From assembly GCA_019510305.1 (NCBI GenBank), contig JAEKKN010000022.1, positions 1 to 64,000 of the forward strand: a stretch of DNA of 64,000 bases. Reading direction: 5' to 3'. Below are positions 27,601-33,559 of the stretch, one piece after another (position 1 is the stretch's first letter; each line of letters begins with the position of its first letter). The DNA comes from Microbacterium sp. (GTDB lineage Bacteria > Actinomycetota > Actinomycetes > Actinomycetales > Microbacteriaceae). Under the pieces are notes generated by a model. That model saw only the letters and a list, made by a program, of their open reading frames with translations, was not told where the DNA came from and ran no database searches. Both the position numbers and the translations under genes were made by a program.

Positions 27601-28342
27601 GCATGACGTTGTCGAGGTTGCGGGTGTCTCGCGACATCGCTCCCCCGACATCGGCGAACACCGATACGACCAGTCGCGGCTGCACAGAGAAGGTCTCGAT
27701 CGAGCGCGCGGTCGCGCGCAGGCTGTCGATCACAGGCTGAGGCTTGAAGATGCCCCCGTCATAAGCGAGAGCCGCGAGCGCTGCCGCATCGATCGTGATT
27801 CCGAAATGCTCGCGCGCGATGCGCACGAGCTCCGGGTTCACCTCGAAGGCACCCTGGAGTTTGAGCTCGAAGTCCGAGTGGTGCCGTCGGATCGCGAGCG
27901 GTCGCAGCAGCACAGGAGCGGCGAAGTCCGCCCCGCCGATCTTCCAGCCGGCCACGCCGACGGCGAGGTGCACGGCTTCGATCCCCCGCACGGTGCGCAG
28001 CTCGGTGTTCTTCGCCGTGATGCGCTCGGCTGCGAGACGCGCGGTGCGCAGCCCCACTTCGTCGCGGAACAGGTTCGACAACAGCGTGGACTTGCCGGTG
28101 ATGAACTGCGGGAGGCTTCCGGGGTGCGCCTTCGAGATGTCGATCCCCGAGGAGGCGGTGTCGCGGAAGGCGACGAGCGGCGAGGGTCCGCCGAGATCCG
28201 CGGCCTCCGCTCTCAACCGCGTGCGCTCGGCCTCCGCCGCATGCGCGACATCGATCCCGGTAGCGGACCCGTTCAGCTCGCCGAGGGTCACTGAGGCGTC
28301 CGTCGCCGCTTCTTCCGCAGCCTTGCCATCACGTCGCCACAC
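24632..28342 (-). CDS. Large SF1-helicase-like protein with degenerate ATPase motifs and a Vsr/DUF559-like C-terminus
   Basis: 1236 aa. The N-terminal ~300 residues resemble the leading region of DUF4011-type helicases (SLPQFITGKSTLLSNLFRDE, AVHLAVGVAGWKIG). The Walker A position reads ATLPGTGGTQTVINAL near residue 312: Gly replaces the Lys of GTGKSQT. Walker B is VLLVDAAAINLAEA with DA where DE is expected (near 850). Later SF1 motifs are better kept: VVAFGDPVTQKP, LTRSYRAGGEDLVELIN, and VGMTRARRSMVIVS near 1100. The last ~100 residues (VDVDYRG, KAVVIESDPESRGESLRETL, LGWHYVRVHAFDLYSDP) look like a restriction-endonuclease-fold domain. It is probably an inactive or altered ATPase. TAGGGT is 6 nt before the GTG start. 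Confidence 0.75.
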   Translation of the reverse strand: MWRRDGKAAEEAATDASVTLGELNGSATGIDVAHAAEAERTRLRAEAADLGGPSPLVAFRDTASSGIDISKAHPGSLPQFITGKSTLLSNLFRDEVGLRTARLAAERITAKNTELRTVRGIEAVHLAVGVAGWKIGGADFAAPVLLRPLAIRRHHSDFELKLQGAFEVNPELVRIAREHFGITIDAAALAALAYDGGIFKPQPVIDSLRATARSIETFSVQPRLVVSVFADVGGAMSRDTRNLDNVMLNALAGHVGDREQVTAARPAPRYTGPDDRAPASDNLLLDADAEQEAVLARIAAGHSLTVATLPGTGGTQTVINALGELVRAGRRVLVVSARRSTLDGVRHRLSGIGLDSLAVSTAGVRRDLVRAIGRNEKATAPKVSDVDDALVRLRTVLRDYRKALTSDVQGTGASVLDATRHLTRLASLPQPPSTTARLSTDTLRRLSGDRSAASEALAHAARLGEFRFGPDDSPWYGVTFSSTEAARSAHELAGRLHSTSVPALLERGYALIAQTHMRPFATIDELGEYLRLLQGIRDSLDRFSPTVFERPLGELIQAHGSRRDAPGMSGANRRRLRKLAKEYVRPGVHVTEMHEALLRIQTQRTQWQRCVDAGVAPEVPLGLAEVYASWQRVHAELAELDAALGRREPLSSLPVARLVRTLAGLAAKSDVFDNLVERAQLRDRLEELGIGPLLAELSVRHVSEARVGDELEFAWWQSLLERALQDDRALLGANTAVVDRLERDFRLVDEAHAAAAGPLLAWQLANQWKIAIVDEPHESQNLRRALKQAGTTTAEIVSAAPTLVNALAPVWISSPYLVPEIPDSVEFDTVLLVDAAAINLAEATSAIRRARQVVAFGDPVTQKPKPFHVAVDPGPSWEAEVPFDEVSVFERLSELLPVMTLTRSYRAGGEDLVELINDAFYGGEIVSLPWAGSYLGRGSLTVDYVEGGTGAPDPVSGAVESPDAEVARVVTLVVEHAVHRPDESLMVVTASARHAERVRAAVTSAFAGRSDVADFVGRDTAEPFAVLTLEESVAESRDRVIFSLGFGLTKHGRVLSDFGDLSTPDGERLLTVGMTRARRSMVIVSSIRPSAFDDGRLEFGAATLMSILGGLATRSREARLEDLADPLTLALARELRRLGASVDVDYRGLLPLVAQHRGKAVVIESDPESRGESLRETLRLRPHVLRRLGWHYVRVHAFDLYSDPATAATRIAEVLGISASAPRAENDTQPIDPIDG

Positions 28343-28531
28343 CCTCTCACCCTACGCGCGACACGCCGCGGGCGACGGTATCCCCGGCGGGTTTCACGGG
28401 AATCCCCGTGCTGAGCGGGACATCTGCCGGTCCGAACGACTCGTCCTGCACTGACGTCTTGTCCGGAAGAGTCTTCCCCCGATCGCGGGCGCCGGCCCCC
28501 AGGGGCAGGAGGCGCGCGTCAGGATAGGGGC

Positions 28532-29050
28532 ATGACCTACCGCTACGACTTCGCGCCGACACCGTTCGGCGACGCCCTCGCGGTCTTCTCCGACGAGGGG
28601 ATCGTGAGCTTCGACCTGTCAGAAACCGCCGACCCGTCGGTGCCATGGCTGCTCGAGGGCATCTCCTCGCGCCTGCGCGCGATGCCCGAGCCCGACCCCG
28701 GCGCCGCAGACGAACTCGCCCACCTGCTCGACGCGTACTTCGATGGCGAGCGCGTGCGGTTCGACGAGCACCTCCGGCTCGACTGGCGCCTGGCAGACGG
28801 GTTCGCGCTGGCCGCGCTGCAGTCGATCTGCACGATCGAATGGGGCGAGACCCTCAGCTACGGCGAGGTCGCCGTGCTCACCGGACACCCCGGAGCCGCG
28901 CGCGCGGTGGGCACGGCCTGCCGGCTCACGCCCTTCTCGATCATCGTTCCTGTGCACCGCGTCATCCGCTCCGATGGCACACCGGGGCACTACGGCGCGC
29001 ATCCGGAGCGCAAGAGGTATCTGCTCGATCTCGAAGCGCAGCGCCGATAG
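28532..29050 (+). CDS. MGMT/ATL-like protein lacking the acceptor cysteine
   Basis: 172 aa with the O6-alkylguanine-DNA alkyltransferase fold: an N-terminal RNase-H-like part, the HTH segment TLSYGEVAVLTGHPGAARAVG with the Arg finger, then TPFSIIVPVHRVIRSDGTPGHYG and KRYLLDLE. True methyltransferases have PCHRV; here codon GTG at about 28952 gives PVHRV, so the methyl acceptor is missing. Alkyltransferase-like (ATL) proteins, which flag O6-alkylguanine for nucleotide excision repair, usually have Trp or Ala there; Val is unusual. A Cys two residues before RLTPF does not occupy the catalytic place. Its likely role is lesion sensing, not repair by methyl transfer. A TA-rich TAGGGG lies before the ATG. 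Confidence 0.85.
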   Translation: MTYRYDFAPTPFGDALAVFSDEGIVSFDLSETADPSVPWLLEGISSRLRAMPEPDPGAADELAHLLDAYFDGERVRFDEHLRLDWRLADGFALAALQSICTIEWGETLSYGEVAVLTGHPGAARAVGTACRLTPFSIIVPVHRVIRSDGTPGHYGAHPERKRYLLDLEAQRR

Positions 29051-29053
29051 ACG

Positions 29054-29090
29054 ACGCGGACCCCGGCGTGTAGGCCGCCGGGGTCCGCGT
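29054..29090. terminator. Strong hairpin between convergent genes
   Basis: A perfect 15-bp inverted repeat (29054-29068 with 29076-29090) with a 7-nt loop, 3 nt after the ATL-like gene stop and 16 nt from the end of the convergent symporter gene. It probably serves both. Confidence 0.75.
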
Positions 29091-29106
29091 GCTCCGCCTG
29101 TCCGCC

Positions 29107-30741
29107 TTAGTGCTCCACCGCCTTCTCGGCGCCGAATCCGGTCAGCGAGCGAACCTCCATCTCCGCCGCGAGCTGCCTGGATTCCTGAACCGAACTCGTG
29201 ATGGTGCCCAGCCAGCCGAGCAGGAAGCCCAGAGGGATCGACACGATGCCCGGGTTGTTCAGCGGCCAGACCGCGATGTCGATGCCCGGAATCATCGCCG
29301 TCGGCGATCCGGAGAAGACCGGAGACAGCACGATGAGGATGATCGCGGCTCCGAGACCGCCGTACATGCTCCATACCGCACCGCGGGTGTTGAAACGGCG
29401 CCAGAACAGCGAGTACAGGATCGTGGGAAGGTTGGCGGAGGCTGCCACCGCGAAAGCCAGCGCCACCAGGAAGGCGATGTTCTGCCCTTGCGCCCCGATT
29501 CCGCCGAAGATCGCCAGGATGCCGATCACGATCACCGTGCGTCGTGCGACGCGCACCTCGCCGTTCGGATCAGCCGCCACCGGGTTGCCCTCCGCATCTC
29601 TGCGGCCCTTCTGGATCACGTTCGCGTAGATGTCGTGCGCGAACGAGGCGGCGGCCGTGATCGTCAGCCCTGCGACTACCGCGAGGATCGTCGCGAACGC
29701 GACGGCCGAGATGAAGCCCAGCAGGATCGGCCCGCCGAGCTTCAGGGCCAGCAGCGGAGCGGCAGAGTTCGGCCCGCCCGGTGCGGCGGCGATGACGTCG
29801 GCTCCGACCAGAGCACCGGCCCCGTACCCGAGCACGAGCGTGAGCAGGTAGAAGCCGCCGATGAGCCAGATCGCCCAGACCACCGATCGACGCGCCTCCT
29901 TCGCAGTCGGCACCGTGTAGAAGCGCATCAGCACATGCGGCAGGCCCGCCGTGCCGAGGACGAGCGCCATGCCCAGTGACAGGAAGTCGAGCGGGTTCGC
30001 GCCGTACTGCAGACCCGGTCCGAGGATCGCATCGCCCTTCGGGGAGTTCGCGACGGCGGACTCGAGCAGGCCGTTCAGGCTGAAGCCGTTGATCGCCAGC
30101 ACCCACAGCGTCATCGCGAGGGCGCCCGCGATCAACAGGATCGCTTTCACGATCTGCACCCACGTGGTGCCCTTCATCCCGCCGATCAACACGTACACGA
30201 TCATGAGGATGCCGACCACCGCGATCACGATCGACTGCCCCACCCGCCAGTCGATGCCGAGCAGCAGCGAGACGAGGCCGCCGGCTCCTGCCATCTGCGC
30301 CAGCAGATAGAAGAAGCACACCGCGAGAGTCGTGATCGCCGCCGCCATGCGCACGGGGCGCTGCTTGAGCCGGAACGACAGCACATCAGCCATGGTGAAC
30401 TTGCCCGTGTTGCGCATCAATTCGGCCACGAGCAGCAGCGCGACCAGCCAGGCCACGAGGAATCCGATCGAGTACAGGAAGCCGTCGTACCCGTTGATCG
30501 CGATGGCTCCGCAGATGCCGAGGAAGGACGCGGCCGACAGATAGTCGCCCGCGATTGCGAAGCCGTTCTGGGGACCTGTGAAAGAGCGGCCTGCGGCGTA
30601 GTAGTCGGCGGCCGTCTTGTTGTTGCGGCTGGCTCTGATCACGATGAACAGCGTCACCGCGACGAAGGCGACGAAGATCGAGATGTTGAGGATCGGGTTG
30701 ATCTCGAGGTCGACCGGTGCGGCGGCATGCACGACGATCAT
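29107..30741 (-). CDS. Sodium:solute symporter, cation/acetate (ActP/MctC) type
   Basis: 544 aa with about 13 hydrophobic segments (SSS family). Signature parts: TAADYYAAGRSFTGPQNGFAIAGDYLSAASFLG (about 44-76, the sodium/substrate region), GGMKGTTWVQIVKAILL near 178, GTAGLPHVLMRFYTV near 250, and the long loop carrying charged residues before TM10. Close groups are acetate, pyruvate and short monocarboxylate transporters. It overlaps the DUF485 gene by ATGA, the standard yjcH-actP arrangement. A RamA-like regulator is divergent upstream, which supports acetate or another short carboxylate as substrate. Confidence 0.92.
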   Translation of the reverse strand: MIVVHAAAPVDLEINPILNISIFVAFVAVTLFIVIRASRNNKTAADYYAAGRSFTGPQNGFAIAGDYLSAASFLGICGAIAINGYDGFLYSIGFLVAWLVALLLVAELMRNTGKFTMADVLSFRLKQRPVRMAAAITTLAVCFFYLLAQMAGAGGLVSLLLGIDWRVGQSIVIAVVGILMIVYVLIGGMKGTTWVQIVKAILLIAGALAMTLWVLAINGFSLNGLLESAVANSPKGDAILGPGLQYGANPLDFLSLGMALVLGTAGLPHVLMRFYTVPTAKEARRSVVWAIWLIGGFYLLTLVLGYGAGALVGADVIAAAPGGPNSAAPLLALKLGGPILLGFISAVAFATILAVVAGLTITAAASFAHDIYANVIQKGRRDAEGNPVAADPNGEVRVARRTVIVIGILAIFGGIGAQGQNIAFLVALAFAVAASANLPTILYSLFWRRFNTRGAVWSMYGGLGAAIILIVLSPVFSGSPTAMIPGIDIAVWPLNNPGIVSIPLGFLLGWLGTITSSVQESRQLAAEMEVRSLTGFGAEKAVEH

Positions 30742-31085
30742 GATTGCGCCTGCGCCTTCTCGAGTTCTTCACGGATCTCGGTGGCGATCGGATCCAGTCT
30801 TCTGTTCGCGAATGACACGTACCACATGGTGATGGCGAATGTCGTGACGAACTGTCCCAGTCCGAAGAGCAGCCCGACGGTGATATCTCCCCACACTCGT
30901 TGCGCCATGAAGTCGCGCGCGAATGCTGCGAGCAGCACATATACGAAATACCAGACGAGGAAGAACGCCGCGAGCGGGAAGATGAATGATCGTTGTGTGC
31001 GTTTGAGAGTGCGGAAACGCGGGGATTCCTCGACCGCGATGTAGTCGATCGATCCCGCGTCCGTTGAGGGATTCTGTTCGTTCAT
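30738..31085 (-). CDS. DUF485 small membrane protein (YjcH type)
   Basis: 115 aa. Two hydrophobic helices, FIFPLAAFFLVWYFVYVLLAA (about 33-53) and VGLLFGLGQFVTTFAITMWYV (about 70-90), precede the conserved end ANRRLDPIATEIREELE. It always accompanies acetate-type symporters and is presumed an accessory subunit. The ATG at 31085 has AAGGAGG at ideal distance; a longer frame to 31166 lacks one. It is co-translated with the symporter. Confidence 0.92.
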   Translation of the reverse strand: MNEQNPSTDAGSIDYIAVEESPRFRTLKRTQRSFIFPLAAFFLVWYFVYVLLAAFARDFMAQRVWGDITVGLLFGLGQFVTTFAITMWYVSFANRRLDPIATEIREELEKAQAQS

Positions 31086-31115
31086 GGGGCCTCCTTGCCA
31101 CATGTGCTTCCGTCT

Positions 31116-31182
31116 CTCGCGAGCGACCTCGCGAGTGGTAGGGTCGACGCTACGAAATGGGGGCACGATGTCGTCACCCCCG
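31116..31182. promoter_or_regulatory. Palindromes in the symporter / LuxR-regulator divergent promoter
   Basis: Two elements are present. First, the 8-bp palindrome CTCGCGAG occurs twice, at 31116-31123 and 31128-31135, separated by CGAC. Second, GGGGG (31159-31163) and CCCCC (31177-31181) flank ACGA-TG-TCGT, forming a near-perfect 23-bp palindrome. TGGGGGC and ACCCCCG both fit the loose G-run/C-run motif described for RamA in Corynebacterium. Confidence 0.4.
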
Positions 31183-31195
31183 GAAGTAGGTAGTC

Positions 31196-32053
31196 GTGAG
31201 CAGCCCGCAGGGGATGGAATCCGAGGCGGAACTCGTCGCCCGCGCGGTGCGCGAGCTCGCTCAGCGCACCCGCTTCCCTGTGGCCTTCGGCGGTCTTGTC
31301 GACGACGGTGTCGTGAGCGTCACGAGCATCTTCGGCAACCGCACGCGCGCCCTCGACGGGCTCAGGGTCCGGCCCGAGCGCGGTCTCGGTGGGCGGGCGA
31401 TGATGGAGCAGCGCCCGCGGATGACGAGCGACTACGGCTCCTCCCGGCAGATCACGCACGACTACGACGGCTTCGTGCTCGGTGAAGGCCTGCGGACGCT
31501 GCTGGCGCTGCCGATCGTCGTAGGAGGGCGACCCCGCGGAGTTCTGTACGCAGGCGCGTGGGAGCAGACCCCGGTCGGCGGGGTGACGACGGCTCCCGCG
31601 ATGCAGATCGCTCAGGCCGTGGCCGACGAACTCCGTATCCGCGACGAGGTCGATCGTCGACTGCGCACCATCACTCCACCCGCTGATGCCGTGGCCCCAC
31701 CGCAACGCGAGGAGCTGCGGGAGAGTTTCGCAGAACTGCGCAGCATCGCGGCGGCGGTCGACGACACCGATCTGCGTGCGCGCATCGCCGGAGTGGAGGC
31801 GCGTCTGGTCGCGCTCGCCGGTGACGCGCATCCGACCGCGACAGGCCCCATCCCGACCGTTCATCTCTCTCCCCGCGAGACCGACGTTCTCGCGTGCGCG
31901 GCGCTCGGAGCGACCAATGCCGAGATCGCGGCTCAGCTCGGGCTCCGAGAGGGAACGGTGAAGGCGTACCTCGGTACCGCGATGTCGAAGCTCGACGCGT
32001 CGACCCGCCATTCAGCCGTGGCGAAGGCTCGGCGCGCCGGTCTGCTGCCCTGA
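31196..32053 (+). CDS. LuxR-type regulator with GAF-like domain, RamA-like
   Basis: 285 aa. The N-terminal GAF-like sensor (about 10-150: VAFGGLVDDGVVSVTSIFGNR, LALPIVVGGRPRGVLYAG) precedes a coiled linker and the C-terminal LuxR HTH at about 222-280 (LSPRETDVLACAALGATNAE, then IAAQLGLREGTVKAYLGTAM). This architecture is that of RamA, the activator of acetate metabolism genes in Corynebacterium. Its position divergent from an acetate-type symporter supports a similar job. The GTG at 31196 lacks a good ribosome site; ATG codon 7 is an alternative. The guanidine riboswitch unit follows downstream and is probably independent. Confidence 0.82.
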   Translation: MSSPQGMESEAELVARAVRELAQRTRFPVAFGGLVDDGVVSVTSIFGNRTRALDGLRVRPERGLGGRAMMEQRPRMTSDYGSSRQITHDYDGFVLGEGLRTLLALPIVVGGRPRGVLYAGAWEQTPVGGVTTAPAMQIAQAVADELRIRDEVDRRLRTITPPADAVAPPQREELRESFAELRSIAAAVDDTDLRARIAGVEARLVALAGDAHPTATGPIPTVHLSPRETDVLACAALGATNAEIAAQLGLREGTVKAYLGTAMSKLDASTRHSAVAKARRAGLLP

Positions 32054-32083
32054 TCCGCCCAGTCCCTGCCCAGCGCCGATTGC

Positions 32084-32168
32084 TACCATGGGCATCGGTC
32101 GGCGAACCCCGGCCCCGGACGAGGCAGACCAGTACCCGGTGAGCGCAAAGACTGGTCCGAAAGGACCA
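32084..32168 (+). ncRNA. Guanidine-III (ykkC-III) riboswitch with promoter
   Basis: Between the LuxR gene and the SMR exporter start lies CCCCGGACGAGGC (32113-32125), CCCGGTGAGCGCAAAGAC (32135-32152) and a final GGTCC-GAAA-GGACC hairpin (32154-32167). These are the conserved blocks of the guanidine-III riboswitch. GACCAGT (32128-32134) can pair with ACTGGTC (32151-32157), and CCGG blocks allow the class's pseudoknot. The AAGGA ribosome site is inside the last hairpin 3 nt from the ATG, so control is probably of translation: guanidine stabilises the pseudoknot and frees the site. A -10-like TACCAT is at 32084-32089. Confidence 0.88.
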
Positions 32169-32170
32169 TC

Positions 32171-32497
32171 ATGTCGTGGATCGTTCTCGTCGTCTCCGGA
32201 ATCCTCGAGGCCGTCTGGGCGACGGCTCTCGGAAAATCCGACGGCCTGACCAAGCTCTGGCCGAGCGTGATCTTCTTCGTCGGCCTCGCCGCGTCGATGT
32301 TCGGCCTCGCATTCGCCATGCGCGATATCGCAACCGGCACCGCGTACGCCGTCTGGGTCGGAATCGGCGCAGCCCTCACTATCGTCTGGGCGATGATCAC
32401 GGGCGACAGTGAGATCTCCTGGCTGCGCATTCTTCTGTTGATGGGATTGGTCGGCTGCATCGTCGGGCTCAAGCTGATCGACCCCGGACACAAATAG
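32171..32497 (+). CDS. gdx: SMR-family guanidinium exporter (Gdx/SugE)
   Basis: 108 aa, four membrane helices. The essential Glu in TM1 is in SGILEAVWATALGKSDG (residue 13), and TM3 has the Gdx-type GTAYAVWVGIGA (about 56-67). The EAVWA and TAYAVW context marks the guanidinium-exporter branch of the small multidrug resistance family, not the EmrE branch. It works as an antiparallel dimer exchanging protons for guanidinium. Expression is set by the guanidine-III riboswitch directly upstream, which independently supports the substrate. Only one SMR gene is present, so a homodimer is expected. Confidence 0.93.
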   Translation: MSWIVLVVSGILEAVWATALGKSDGLTKLWPSVIFFVGLAASMFGLAFAMRDIATGTAYAVWVGIGAALTIVWAMITGDSEISWLRILLLMGLVGCIVGLKLIDPGHK

Positions 32498-32502
32498 AAT
32501 TC

Positions 32503-32538
32503 TTGGCGCAATAGTGAATTCCGACTAATGTCGGATTC
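32503..32538 (+). promoter_or_regulatory. lsr2 promoter with overlapping palindrome
   Basis: TTGGCG (32503-32508), a 17-nt spacer and TAATGT (32526-32531) make a near-ideal promoter. Transcription would start at or next to the ATG at 32539 (leaderless). The palindrome GAATTCCGAC-TAAT-GTCGGATTC (32516-32538, one-base bulge) covers the -10, so a dimeric repressor, possibly Lsr2-independent, could block it. Confidence 0.6.
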
Positions 32539-32886
32539 ATGGCAAGAAGAATTGTGCACCAGTTGGTCGACGACATCGATGGCAGCGTTCTCGAAGCGGG
32601 TGAAGGCGAGACCGTTCGATTCTCGCTGAACGGCGCTTCATACGAGATCGATCTGAATGACGAGCACGCTGCAGAATTGCGTGCCGCATTCGAGCCCTAC
32701 ATCTCCGCCGGACGACGCGCGGGGTCTACCCCTTCCGTCGCCCGCACTGCGGCACCGCGCAAGCGGGCGGCGCGCAATCCCGAGGTGGCGGCGATCCGCG
32801 CCTGGGCGAACGACAACGGATACACGCTCTCGGAGCGCGGGCGCATCCCCGCTCCCGTCGTCGACGCCTACAACGCGGCGCACTGA
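32539..32886 (+). CDS. lsr2: Lsr2-family nucleoid-associated protein
   Basis: 115 aa xenogeneic silencer that binds AT-rich minor grooves and bridges DNA. The N-terminal dimerisation/oligomerisation domain (residues 1-58: VHQLVDDIDGSVLEAGEGETVRFSLNG) is joined by a basic Ala/Pro linker to the C-terminal DNA-binding part NPEVAAIRAWANDNGYTLSERGRIPAPVVDAYNAA. RGR is the AT-hook-like motif that inserts in the minor groove. Leaderless promoter as described just upstream. The gene converges with a MarR gene, 1 nt between their stops. Confidence 0.95.
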   Translation: MARRIVHQLVDDIDGSVLEAGEGETVRFSLNGASYEIDLNDEHAAELRAAFEPYISAGRRAGSTPSVARTAAPRKRAARNPEVAAIRAWANDNGYTLSERGRIPAPVVDAYNAAH

Positions 32887-32887
32887 C

Positions 32888-33478
32888 TCAACGGTCGCGC
32901 TCGCCGGCCCCCGCCCAGGGTTCGTCGGTGAGTGCGATCTCGCCCGCCATGTCATCGAGGAAGCGGATGACGACGTCGCGCTCCTCCGGAGAGAGGCGCG
33001 CCGCTGCATGGAACCGCTTGGCATGCTGGCGCCCCACCGTCTCCATGGCCGCGCGGCGCGACTCGGGCGTGATCGTGATCGCGAGCGCCCGTCGATCCGA
33101 GGGATGCGCTGACCGGACGATATGGGCGCCGCGAGCCAGCCGATCGAGGAGCTTCGTGGTGGACGCCGTCGAGATGCCCAGATGCGCGGCGATCGCGCCC
33201 GGGGTTGCGACGGTTCCCTGGTTCTCGCACACGATCAGGAAATGCAGGGCGCGCATGTCCGTCCTGTTCAGCTGCATGTAGCGCAGAGACGCCTCCGAGA
33301 GCTTGTCCTCGGCGTCTCGCAGCCTGCCGAGCGCGCGCATGAGCGCACTCGCCTGCGCGACATCGTCCGGACGCATGTCCGACCGGTCGACCAGCTCGCC
33401 GCGCGGGTCGCTCGCGTCGACGTCGTAGACCGCCGCCCCCATCGAGGCGACTCGGTCGCGAGGTTCATCGGAGTGCAT
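32888..33478 (-). CDS. MarR-family regulator divergent from an MMPL exporter
   Basis: 196 aa from the ATG at 33478. TATCAT lies exactly 6 nt upstream (33485-33490), so the start is probably leaderless. A further ATG at 33508 would add 10 residues but has no signal. The winged HTH spans about 80-150: LIVCENQGTVATPGAIAAHLG, ISTASTTKLLDRLARGAHI, and wing SAHPSDRRALAITITPESR. N- and C-terminal helices form the dimer interface. It most likely represses itself and the divergent MMPL gene through the palindrome at 33522-33534. Confidence 0.88.
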   Translation of the reverse strand: MHSDEPRDRVASMGAAVYDVDASDPRGELVDRSDMRPDDVAQASALMRALGRLRDAEDKLSEASLRYMQLNRTDMRALHFLIVCENQGTVATPGAIAAHLGISTASTTKLLDRLARGAHIVRSAHPSDRRALAITITPESRRAAMETVGRQHAKRFHAAARLSPEERDVVIRFLDDMAGEIALTDEPWAGAGERDR

Positions 33479-33521
33479 GAATCGATGATAGACCTCGATT
33501 GGTTTCATGCTAGGTTCTTTA

Positions 33522-33534
33522 CTTGCCAGGCTAG
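33522..33534. promoter_or_regulatory. Candidate MarR operator between marR and MMPL genes
   Basis: CTTGCC-A-GGCTAG is a 13-bp palindrome with one mismatched pair, in the 81-bp divergent region and 26 nt before the MMPL start. It overlaps the -35 zone of either promoter. Confidence 0.4.
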
Positions 33535-33559
33535 CTAATCGATACGGCGGGAGATTCGT

